From positions 2,170,001 through 2,234,000 of the forward strand of contig CATOTI010000002.1 in the NCBI GenBank assembly GCA_951813295.1: a stretch of 64,000 bases of DNA, in the 5' to 3' direction. The notes under the pieces are model-generated. The model worked only from the letters and a program-made list of their open reading frames with translations, was not told the DNA's origin and did no database searches. How positions within the stretch are numbered: position 1 is the first letter of the stretch; each line of letters opens with the position of its first letter. A program made the translations under genes and the position numbers. Shown in pieces: positions 8,984 to 16,342 of this stretch. This stretch comes from an uncultured Pseudomonadales bacterium (GTDB lineage Bacteria > Pseudomonadota > Gammaproteobacteria > Pseudomonadales > Azotimanducaceae).

Positions 8984-10090
8984 ATGGAGGTGATGGCCCT
9001 CGAGGGCCTGACAGTCGTGGATGTCGGCGGCACCGTAGCGACCGGCTATTGCGCGAAGCTCGCCGCGGATTACGGGGCGACTGTCGTGAACCTCGAGCCC
9101 AGCGACGGTTTTCCGACCCGACGGCTTCGACCATGGCGGCCTGGATTCGAGTCGGGCGACCCCGACGCGAGCGCGATGCACGCGTTCTTGAGTACCAACA
9201 AGCAGAGCGTGCTTGTCGACGATGTCGACGCTCGAGCGCTGATCGAATCCGCGGACCTCGTGCTCGCGGGTGATGATCCGCACCCGCTCACCGGGGCGAC
9301 GAAGAGCGTCCTGACGACGATCGATTGGTACGGTCGCGGCGGTCCGTACGAGGATTTCGTCGGCACGGACGGTGCGATGTTTGCGCTCAACGGCATGATC
9401 CGCGGCATTGGGCCCGTGGAAGGTCCGCCGCTCGTGCCGACCGGTTATCAGGCGCAGATCGTCGCCGGATCGACGGCCTTCATCGCGAGCCTGTCACACG
9501 TGTTGGCCGGTGAAATCGGTAACCGAGGATCGGTGGTCGAACTCGAAGTGAGCATCTTCGAGTCAGTGCTTTGCTTCACGGACGTTGGCGAGATCGGGTT
9601 CCACAACACGGGTCTCGAAGCGCCGCGGATGGGCGTTAACCGATTTCCGCCGACCTACCCGTTGGGCATCTATCCCTGTCGTGATGGATGGCTCGGCGTC
9701 ACGGTGTTGACGCCTTCACAGTGGCATTCGTTTTGTGAGCTCCTCGGGATGGAAGATCTTGCCGAGATCGACCTCTTCCAGTCGTCGATCGGTCGGTTGC
9801 AGGGAATCGACGTGATCGAACCGCGCATGACGGAGAAGCTTCTCGAACACGGTGCCGAGGATCTTTTCTACCGCGGTCAGCGGGCGCGGATTCCACTGGC
9901 GCGCGTGCCGACGATGGAAGAACTCTTCGAGGTCGACCAATACGTCGAACGGAACGCTTTTTCGACGGCTGCACTCTCCGACGGATCGACCCTGACCGTC
10001 CCGAGCGTCTCATTCAGGCTTTTCGATATGCCACCGAACTTCGGCGGTCCGGTGGCGTCGCTCGGCGAACACTCGGAGGGCTGGGCATGA
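8984..10090 (+). CDS. CaiB/BaiF-type III CoA-transferase, catalytic Asp apparently missing
   Basis: 368 residues of the type III CoA-transferase family: LEGLTVVDVGGTVATGYCAK at the N-terminus, AKLAADYGATVVNLEP, then a C-terminal region with TYPLGIYPCRDGWLGVTV. The family's nucleophilic Asp normally sits three residues before the A/G-G of the GD-x2-AG segment. Here that segment reads GYQAQIVAG, placing Gln158 at the Asp position. The start is ATG 8984 or ATG 8993. The gene overlaps the next CoA-transferase by 4 bases (ATGA), so the two products are probably made together and may form a heteromer. Family confident; loss of activity is inference from manual alignment. Confidence 0.85.
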   Translation: MEVMALEGLTVVDVGGTVATGYCAKLAADYGATVVNLEPSDGFPTRRLRPWRPGFESGDPDASAMHAFLSTNKQSVLVDDVDARALIESADLVLAGDDPHPLTGATKSVLTTIDWYGRGGPYEDFVGTDGAMFALNGMIRGIGPVEGPPLVPTGYQAQIVAGSTAFIASLSHVLAGEIGNRGSVVELEVSIFESVLCFTDVGEIGFHNTGLEAPRMGVNRFPPTYPLGIYPCRDGWLGVTVLTPSQWHSFCELLGMEDLAEIDLFQSSIGRLQGIDVIEPRMTEKLLEHGAEDLFYRGQRARIPLARVPTMEELFEVDQYVERNAFSTAALSDGSTLTVPSVSFRLFDMPPNFGGPVASLGEHSEGWA

Positions 10091-11319
10091 CTGCGCCGCT
10101 CGAAGGCATCCGCATCGTTGATCTGTCGATGGGATGGGCGGGCCCGCTCGCGGCGCGGCACCTCGCTGACATGGGTGCCGACATCATCAAGGTCGAAAGT
10201 TGTGAACGGTTCGACTGGTGGCGTAGTTGGGAGGCGACACCCGAGTGGATCGAGGATGACGGCGCGGAGAAATCGACCGCGTTCAACATGGTCAATCGCA
10301 ACAAGCGAAACGTCACCCTCGATCTCGAGGACTCCGAAGGCCGTGAACTCCTGCTGCGACTGATTGCGACGGCGAATGCCGTCGTCGAGAACTACGCCGG
10401 CGGGGTGCTCGAAAAACTCGACCTGAACTACGAGACGTTCAAGGCCGTGCGCGACGACATCATTCTGCTATCCATGCCGGCGTTCGGGTCCACGGGTCCC
10501 TGGCAGACATTTCGGGCCTACGGTTCGACAGTCGAGCATTCATCCGGATTGCCGCACTTGAACGGCAATGCGGAAGACGCGCCGACGATGCAACACGTGG
10601 CGTTGGGTGACGCGGTGGGTGGCTTGAACGGCGCGTCGGCGTTGTTGGTCGCACTCCGGGCACAAGCGCGATTCGGTCGGGGTCAGTTCGTTGATCTGTC
10701 GCAATCGGAAGGCTTGATGGTGCTCGGCGCCCACGGCGTCATGGAATTCGCGGCCAACGGCGAACCGCCGGCCAGGCGTGGCAACGCCGTCGCACACGCG
10801 GCGCCGTACGGCACTTACCCTTGCCAGGGGGATGATGCATGGATTCTGATCCAGATCGAGAACGAGACGGCGTGGCTTGCGCTCGTCGACGAGGTCGGTG
10901 ACACCCTTGCAACGTTTGGCGGTCTCGAGGATCGACTCGCCCGGCGCGGCGCCCTCGACGAAGCGCTCGCGGCGTGGACAGCACCACAGGATGCACAAGA
11001 GCTGACCCGGAGACTGCAGAAGCGATCGATTGCGGCGATGGCGCTGAGTTCGGCTTCGACGGTTCTGAACGATCCGCATCTCGGCGCGCGCGGCTTCTGG
11101 CAGTGGATGGATCGTGCAGTCGTTGGCAACCAGCCGAATCCATCACCGCCGTATCGTGCCGGGCCCGACCCTTTCGAGCTTCGCACACCCGCCCCGACGC
11201 TTGGGCAGCACAACGATGAGGTCCTAGGTGGCTTGCTCGGCCTCGATCCGCAGAAACTCGAACGTCTTCGCGACCGTGGCGTCATCGGCAACAGACCGAG
11301 GATGCCGAGCAAGCGCTAG
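10087..11319 (+). CDS. CaiB/BaiF-type III CoA-transferase
   Basis: 410 residues with the full family pattern: LEGIRIVDLSMGWAGPLAARH, LADMGADIIKVES (27-39), NRNKRNVTLDL (70-80), then VALGDAVGGLNGASALLVAL with the likely catalytic Asp at residue 175, and GRGQFVDLS at 197-205. It moves CoA between carboxylic acids, or, in the racemase branch, epimerises an acyl-CoA. It starts inside the stop of the preceding paralog, which lacks the Asp, so this subunit is probably the active one of a pair. The upstream metallo-hydrolase is in the same run. Substrate unknown. Confidence 0.88.
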   Translation: MTAPLEGIRIVDLSMGWAGPLAARHLADMGADIIKVESCERFDWWRSWEATPEWIEDDGAEKSTAFNMVNRNKRNVTLDLEDSEGRELLLRLIATANAVVENYAGGVLEKLDLNYETFKAVRDDIILLSMPAFGSTGPWQTFRAYGSTVEHSSGLPHLNGNAEDAPTMQHVALGDAVGGLNGASALLVALRAQARFGRGQFVDLSQSEGLMVLGAHGVMEFAANGEPPARRGNAVAHAAPYGTYPCQGDDAWILIQIENETAWLALVDEVGDTLATFGGLEDRLARRGALDEALAAWTAPQDAQELTRRLQKRSIAAMALSSASTVLNDPHLGARGFWQWMDRAVVGNQPNPSPPYRAGPDPFELRTPAPTLGQHNDEVLGGLLGLDPQKLERLRDRGVIGNRPRMPSKR

Positions 11320-11341
11320 CCGAACGGCGTCGCGTCAGCGA

Positions 11342-11938
11342 TCACCCTTTGCCCTGCATTTCAAAGCTGAACACCGTTCGCACGCCCGGCACGGTTTGCG
11401 GCGCGCCGTTCACGACTCGTGGTTTGTATCGAAACTTCAGCACTGCTGCTTCGGCTGCGCGTTCGAAGACGCCGACCGGTTCTGCCGATAGCACCACGGG
11501 GTTCACGACACGACCCGTCGGCGTCACGGTGAACTCCATCAGCACGTAGCCTTCCGTGCCCCGGCTGATCGCGCGGGGCGGGTATTCGGGGTCGACCCGG
11601 ATGATGGGCAGATAGTCACCGTCGAGACGCGCGAGCATGAGGTCGGGATCGCCGATGTCGGGTTCCTCGACGTCGATGCGCCAATCATGGTCGCCGTCGA
11701 AGGGGTCGATCTTCGGCGTGGACTTCGGCGGCTCGGGTACGTTCGGCGGTTTGACGGGTGTTGGGGTCTTGATTACGACGGGCGGTTCCTCGATCACCCG
11801 CACGAAGTCGAGCACCTTGCCTTTGATGCCGCTCTGCGCGGCCGGTTGCGGATTGCTGATGGCCGAAATCATCACGAAGAGCAGGAGCAGCGTCGTGACG
11901 GTGGCGAATACGAAAGCGGCGACAGTTTTCAGAAACAT
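11342..11938 (-). CDS. TonB-like energy-transducing protein
   Basis: 198 residues. It has an N-terminal membrane helix (about 5-30), a proline-rich spacer (TPTPVKPPNVPEPPKSTPK, near 59-77) and a C-terminal TonB domain with VDPEYPPRAISRGTEGYVLM and VFERAAEAAVLKFRYKPRVV. TonB links inner-membrane proton-motive force to outer-membrane receptors. ExbB, ExbD and a receptor are not in this window. Two similar palindromes upstream (11954-12011) may control it. Confidence 0.87.
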   Translation of the reverse strand: MFLKTVAAFVFATVTTLLLLFVMISAISNPQPAAQSGIKGKVLDFVRVIEEPPVVIKTPTPVKPPNVPEPPKSTPKIDPFDGDHDWRIDVEEPDIGDPDLMLARLDGDYLPIIRVDPEYPPRAISRGTEGYVLMEFTVTPTGRVVNPVVLSAEPVGVFERAAEAAVLKFRYKPRVVNGAPQTVPGVRTVFSFEMQGKG

Positions 11939-11953
11939 TTCCTTCCTCCCTCG

Positions 11954-12011
11954 ATGCTAAAAAAGTAGCATTGATGGTCACTGACGCTACCTGAGTGCTA
12001 AAAAAATAGCA
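11954..12011. promoter_or_regulatory. Two palindromic operator-like sites upstream of the TonB-like gene
   Basis: ATGCTA-AAAAAG-TAGCAT lies at 11954-11971 and TGCTA-AAAAAA-TAGCA at 11996-12011. The arms match and the A-rich centre is nearly the same. The centres are 41 bp apart, close to four helical turns, which suits two dimers on one DNA face. The sites start 16 bases before the tonB start codon. Their regulator is unknown. Confidence 0.45.
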
Positions 12012-12081
12012 TCCGGATGAGGTTGATCCGTTAGATCGTTTTGGAACTTGGGCGCGTAGGTTTAGTTCGTCGGAGCGCGCC

Positions 12082-12108
12082 CTCGCGAGTTTCGCGGGTG
12101 GTTTTTTT
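12082..12108 (+). terminator. Possible plus-strand rho-independent terminator with no gene in front
   Basis: A 7-bp stem (CTCGCGA at 12082-12088 with TCGCGGG at 12092-12098, one G-T pair, loop GTT) is followed by seven Ts at 12102-12108. It has the layout of a terminator for plus-strand RNA. Yet both flanking genes run on the minus strand, so nothing recognised ends here. A second, interrupted hairpin at 12110-12135 abuts it. Confidence 0.35.
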
Positions 12109-12152
12109 GCCCCGTCGGTGTGATCACCGTCGGGGCTCGGAGCACCGGGAAC

Positions 12153-13121
12153 CTAGCGCCCGGGTGGTGCCACCGTCAGGAACCGCCGCGCGATGACGTT
12201 GTGACGATCGATAGCGGCGGACCAGGCGTCGAAAACCGCCCGGCCGACGTCGAGTTGTCGAGCGGTCTGCTGCGCGCAGAGTTCGCTGTAGGCGGAAAAA
12301 GGATCGTTGCTGGCGAAGGTCTTCTGCGCTTTTTCGAGATCGTTCTGCCAGGCCGCGCCTTGTTGAGCTTGAAGTTGTTGCAGGCGTTCGAAGAAGGCGG
12401 ACCAGGCGCCGGCGAATTCGGCGAACGCCCGCGCGCCGAGGTAAGGCGAATCGGCCATGTCGGGGAGTCCGGCGAACGCGGGCTGGCGAAGCGAACTCGA
12501 GAGCGGTTTGTCGTCTGCGTTGACGAAATCGTAGAGGCTTTGGAAGCGCGACAGGCGTTGATCGAAGAGCGGGTCGTGGCTCAGGCGTTCCGCCGACTCG
12601 ATGCTCGTCCAATCCTCACTGGTGAATTCGCGTTCGGCGAGAAGAAAGACGACGTTTTCCTCGAAGCCCATGTGGTCGAACTGGATGCGAGCGTATTCCT
12701 TGGCTTTTTGCCTGAGTTTCTCAGGAGAGAATCTGTCGCCCCTGAGTGTGGTGTCGAGTTCCGCCGCGAGCGCCTTGGTCAGATCGCGCAGCTTACGATG
12801 TTGCTTGGCGTTCTCGACGACGGCGTTGCGGTCGTCCGTCGAAAGGGAGCGTAGGAGAAGCAAGTCGAACACCCGATCTTCGAGCGGGTGGTGCATGGTT
12901 TCCGGGTACTCCGAGAGGTACTCGATCATCGCACCGACACGGTCGATCGTCGCCGCGTCGTACTCGGCGTCCTCCTCGGACCATGTCTCGAGCGCGGTCA
13001 GGATGCGCGCGAGGCGCTGATGGTCGAGGTGCAGTTCCTCCAGAATTCTCGGTCGTGACAAGCGGTCCTCATCTTCTTTATCCGGTAGACCATCGTCCAA
13101 GCGACGTCTACGTGGCGCCAT
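12153..13121 (-). CDS. Hemerythrin-domain protein with phasin-like C-terminus
   Basis: 322 residues. The N-terminal half is a four-helix hemerythrin/HHE domain with candidate iron ligands H31, H34, H77/H78, E81, H108, H150 and E154 (motifs EELHLDH, MHHPLED, QFDHMGFEE). Such domains bind a di-iron centre that senses or carries oxygen or nitric oxide. The C-terminal half (about 225-322) is helical and Gln/Ala-rich (RLQQLQAQQGAAW, ARQLDVGRAVFDAW), resembling phasins that coat storage granules. The phasin reading is inference. It is divergent from the soxC-like gene, with 104 bases between them. Confidence 0.75.
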   Translation of the reverse strand: MAPRRRRLDDGLPDKEDEDRLSRPRILEELHLDHQRLARILTALETWSEEDAEYDAATIDRVGAMIEYLSEYPETMHHPLEDRVFDLLLLRSLSTDDRNAVVENAKQHRKLRDLTKALAAELDTTLRGDRFSPEKLRQKAKEYARIQFDHMGFEENVVFLLAEREFTSEDWTSIESAERLSHDPLFDQRLSRFQSLYDFVNADDKPLSSSLRQPAFAGLPDMADSPYLGARAFAEFAGAWSAFFERLQQLQAQQGAAWQNDLEKAQKTFASNDPFSAYSELCAQQTARQLDVGRAVFDAWSAAIDRHNVIARRFLTVAPPGR

Positions 13122-13225
13122 AGGTGATTACCGCGATAGCTTAACGGTGGGCGTCCACGCGCGAAGCGAAGATCTTCTTTTTTGAATGCGCGCGTCGATG
13201 CGTTTGAGCAACTCGAGGAGGGGGC

Positions 13226-14482
13226 ATGGCGTATCACGACGATACGGTAGGTGAGCGGCAGGCGGGCAACGGCATATTGAGCCGACGGTTCTTCTTACGC
13301 GGTGTTGGGGCGAGCATCGCAACGGCCTCGGTCGGGGTCGCGGCCGCGCGAAGCGAAAGCATGATGGCGCCGGGTGGACCGATGACGGATGACGGCTCGC
13401 CATCGCCTTTCGAAGCGCATGTCGTCCGATCGCCGATTTCGTCTGCCGCCGGTACCACGGGTGCGGGTGTTTCTCGAACGCCCCTGCAACATTTGACGGG
13501 TCTGATCACACCGAGCCGGTTGCACTTCGAACGCCACCACAGCGGCATTCCCGCCATTGACCCGGGGCAGCACCGGTTGGCGGTTCATGGGTTGGTTTCG
13601 CGGCCGAGCGCATTCAGCGTCGAGTCGCTGGATCGTTATCCGATGGTGTCACGGATCCAGTTCCTCGAATGCTCGGGCAACAGTGGCGCGTGCACCGCGC
13701 CGAACCCCGTGCCGGGAACCGCCGCGTCGTTGCACGGGCTCGTTTCGACGAGCGAGTGGATCGGCGTTCCGCTCGCGGTGCTCCTCGACGAGGTCGGTAT
13801 CGATGACGCCGCGCGGTGGGTCGTAGCCGAAGGCGCGGACGCGGCCGTCATGAGTCGCAGCATTCCTCTCGACAAAGCCCTCGACGACGCGATCGTTGCG
13901 CTCTACCAGAACGGCGAGCGACTGCGTCCGGGCAACGGCTATCCGATGCGCCTCTTCCTGCCCGGTTGGGAGGGCAACGCGAGTGTGAAGTGGCTTCGCT
14001 CGCTCGATGTGACCGATCGCCCGGCCATGACGAAGGACGAGACCTCGAAGTACACGGACCTGCGCGATGACGGTCTGGCGGAGCAGTTCACGTTTCCGAT
14101 GGGCGTGAAGTCGTTGATCACGAGTCCGTCACCGGGGCTCAGCCTCGAGGGGCCGGGCGTTTACGCGGTTAGTGGGATCGCATGGTCGGGTGCGGGACGG
14201 ATCACGCGTGTCGAGGTGTCGGCCGACGGTGGACGCAGTTGGGGTGAGGCCGAACTGATCGGCGAAGCGCTCCCGCTTTGTTCAACACCTTTTCGTGTCG
14301 CGTGGTCCTGGGACGGCGGCGAAGCGACCCTCTTGAGTCGTGCCTATGACGAGTCCGGCGCCGTTCAGCCGAGTCGAAGCGCTGCCCTGGCCGGTCGCGG
14401 TCCCGGCTCGTTCTACCACTACAACGGAATCCAGGCTTGGCGGATCGACGCCGCGGGAGAAGCGAGCAACGTCTATGTCTGA
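13226..14482 (+). CDS. soxC: SoxC-type molybdopterin sulfite dehydrogenase, Tat-exported
   Basis: 418 residues. A Tat signal is present (SRRFFLRGVGASIATASVG, about 19-37), so it is folded in the cytoplasm and exported. The molybdenum-binding Cys is C149 in FLECSGNSG, followed by the oxidoreductase molybdopterin domain (GYPMRLFLPGWEGNASVKW) and a C-terminal dimerisation domain (VSADGGRSWGEAEL). It oxidises sulfite or sulfane sulfur and passes electrons to a cytochrome c. GAGGAGGGGG lies directly ahead of the ATG. It overlaps the cytochrome gene by 8 bases. No soxXYZAB genes are nearby. Confidence 0.88.
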   Translation: MAYHDDTVGERQAGNGILSRRFFLRGVGASIATASVGVAAARSESMMAPGGPMTDDGSPSPFEAHVVRSPISSAAGTTGAGVSRTPLQHLTGLITPSRLHFERHHSGIPAIDPGQHRLAVHGLVSRPSAFSVESLDRYPMVSRIQFLECSGNSGACTAPNPVPGTAASLHGLVSTSEWIGVPLAVLLDEVGIDDAARWVVAEGADAAVMSRSIPLDKALDDAIVALYQNGERLRPGNGYPMRLFLPGWEGNASVKWLRSLDVTDRPAMTKDETSKYTDLRDDGLAEQFTFPMGVKSLITSPSPGLSLEGPGVYAVSGIAWSGAGRITRVEVSADGGRSWGEAELIGEALPLCSTPFRVAWSWDGGEATLLSRAYDESGAVQPSRSAALAGRGPGSFYHYNGIQAWRIDAAGEASNVYV

Positions 14483-15017
14483 TCGTCGATCGAGTCTCTG
14501 GGCTCTTCTGGGAATGCTCGCGGCCGGCGCGCTCGTAGCACCTGTCGCGGTCGCTGCTTCACCGGGTCTCGGTGAGCCGCTGACTGAACAAGAACTCGAG
14601 AGTGTCAGTCTCACAGTGTTGCCGAATGGCGATGGATTGCCGTCCGGTGAAGGTGATGCGCGCACTGGCGCAGAACTCTATGCGCGCCATTGCGCGGCTT
14701 GCCACGGTGCCGAAGGCGAGGGCAGCCTCAACGACCGGCTTGTGGGCGGTGTCGGCACCATCGGTACCGAAGCGCCGGTCCGCACCGTCGGGAGCTATTG
14801 GCCCTACGCCACGACGATTTTCGATTACGTCCGTCGCGCCATGCCTTACAACGCGCCGGGGAGCTTGAGCGACGATGAGGTCTATTCACTGACGGCGTTT
14901 TTGCTTTTCGCCAACGGGGTCATCGACGAGGGTGTCGTGATCGACCGACGGTCTTTGCCGGCTGTGGAAATGCCGAACCGCGCGGGTTTTGTCCACTCGA
15001 TCGGAACGGGAGACTAG
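14475..15017 (+). CDS. SoxD-like c-type cytochrome, single-heme short form
   Basis: 180 residues from the ATG at 14475, which lies inside the end of the soxC-like gene. A signal peptide (about 8-28) is followed by one heme-binding motif, CAACH at 73-77. Downstream GSYWPYATTIFDYVRRAMPY and DDEVYSLTAFLLF are characteristic of the N-terminal domain of SoxD. SoxD usually carries a second heme domain, which is missing here. It should be the electron acceptor for the molybdenum subunit. Strong linkage to the preceding gene supports a two-subunit periplasmic sulfite dehydrogenase. Confidence 0.85.
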   Translation: MSDRRSSLWALLGMLAAGALVAPVAVAASPGLGEPLTEQELESVSLTVLPNGDGLPSGEGDARTGAELYARHCAACHGAEGEGSLNDRLVGGVGTIGTEAPVRTVGSYWPYATTIFDYVRRAMPYNAPGSLSDDEVYSLTAFLLFANGVIDEGVVIDRRSLPAVEMPNRAGFVHSIGTGD

Positions 15018-15022
15018 CGGCC

Positions 15023-15811
15023 ATGGCACGTATGTCAGGAAAAGTTGCCTTTATCACCGGCGCAGGTTCTGGGATTGGCCGCGCGAGCGCCCGACGGTTC
15101 GTCGAGGAAGGTGCGAAGGTCGTCGTCGCCGAACTGGACGTCGACAAAGGCAGCGCATCAGCGGAAGCGCTCGGTGATGCGGGCCTCTTCGTCCGCACCG
15201 ACGTCAAGGATGAGGACAGCGTTCGCGATGCACTCGCGGAGGGTGCACGCGCGTTCGGCAAGATCGACACGCTCGTCAACTGCGCGGGCGGTTCGATCGT
15301 CGATGACCGGGCGGTTACCGATGTCGACATGGCCGTCTGGGACCACACGATCGATCTCGATCTCAAGGGTGCGTTTCTGTCGTGCCGCCATGGGATCGGT
15401 CATCTGATCAGCGCGGGCGGCGGCGCGATCGTGAACTTCACATCGGTCGTTGCGCTCAAGGGCGCTTTTCCGGGCCACGTCTACACGGCGGCCAAGGGTG
15501 GGATCATCTCCTTTACACAGGCCCTGGCGGGCCGCTATTGGCGCAACGGTATTCGGGCTAATGCGATCGCGCCCGGGATCGTCCTGAGCGATCGCGTCGC
15601 CTCGAGGATGGACGTCGACACGGCAGCGCCGGTCGATGATCAGATCGCGAAGGCCATGGATCCCAACAATCGCCTCGTCGATGACCGACACCCTTTCGGA
15701 TACGGCGTGCCCGAGGACATCGCCGCGGTTGCGCTCTTTCTCGCGAGTGACGAGTCACGCATGGTCAACGGTGCCGTGATACCGGCCGAAGGCGGGGCTT
15801 CGGCCTACTGA
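15023..15811 (+). CDS. SDR-family oxidoreductase
   Basis: 262 residues. Cofactor motif TGAGSGIG at 12-19, an acidic residue after beta-strand 2 (VVAELD) suggesting NAD preference, and catalytic S141, Y154 and K158 (YTAAK). The tetrad Asn is replaced: the segment reads IDLDLKG, giving Asp113. It follows the cytochrome gene by 5 bases, so it is transcribed with the sulfite dehydrogenase pair, although its substrate need not be a sulfur compound. The C-terminus GAVIPAEGG is standard for the family. Confidence 0.83.
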   Translation: MARMSGKVAFITGAGSGIGRASARRFVEEGAKVVVAELDVDKGSASAEALGDAGLFVRTDVKDEDSVRDALAEGARAFGKIDTLVNCAGGSIVDDRAVTDVDMAVWDHTIDLDLKGAFLSCRHGIGHLISAGGGAIVNFTSVVALKGAFPGHVYTAAKGGIISFTQALAGRYWRNGIRANAIAPGIVLSDRVASRMDVDTAAPVDDQIAKAMDPNNRLVDDRHPFGYGVPEDIAAVALFLASDESRMVNGAVIPAEGGASAY

Positions 15812-15819
15812 GCAACGCC

Positions 15820-16260
15820 CTATTTGTTGAAGCCTTCGGTCCACGGCACGTTGTGGTAGCGGATGTAGTTGCGCTCCAGGAACCGCCAGCGACCATCTTC
15901 CCGCCGGTAGCGATCAAAATAGTGGCCGGCTTGCGTATAGCCGACGCCGTCCTGCAGCACGCGGATCTCGACTGAACATCGTCCACGCGCTTCGTCCGCC
16001 GAGTCGAATTCGATCACGTGGTTCTGAATGAAAGGTTTGTGGGTCTTCCCGCCCACGCCCCCGGCATAGAACTCGCGGAGATTCTCGCGCCCTTCGGCAC
16101 TGAACTTGTGCGCAATGAACTTTCCGTCCGCACAGAAGAGTTCGGCGATCCTGTCGGCATCGCCATCGACGACGCCGTGACAATAGCGCGCGGTCAGTTC
16201 ACGGATTTCGTCTTTGTCGACAAGGCTTTGAAGCATTTCTTGCTGGTTCGAATCGGTCAT
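15820..16260 (-). CDS. SnoaL-like/NTF2-fold protein
   Basis: 146 residues from the ATG at 16260, with GAGGGTGG ahead of it. The pattern (DKDEIRELTARYCHGVVDGD at the N-terminus, ELFCADGKF, then a C-terminal HYFDRYRREDGRWRFLER) is the SnoaL-like, NTF2-fold family. Members include ring-hydroxylating dioxygenase small subunits, ketosteroid isomerases and polyketide cyclases. It sits downstream of the CYP153-like P450 on the same strand with an 82-base gap, so it may act on the same compound. Confidence 0.8.
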   Translation of the reverse strand: MTDSNQQEMLQSLVDKDEIRELTARYCHGVVDGDADRIAELFCADGKFIAHKFSAEGRENLREFYAGGVGGKTHKPFIQNHVIEFDSADEARGRCSVEIRVLQDGVGYTQAGHYFDRYRREDGRWRFLERNYIRYHNVPWTEGFNK

Positions 16261-16342
16261 GACCACCCTCTTCAAGTTTCTCGGTCCATGCTAACGGCAA
16301 AGGCTTCGCGCTGGACGCGTAGCGGCGCCGACGAAGACCCAG

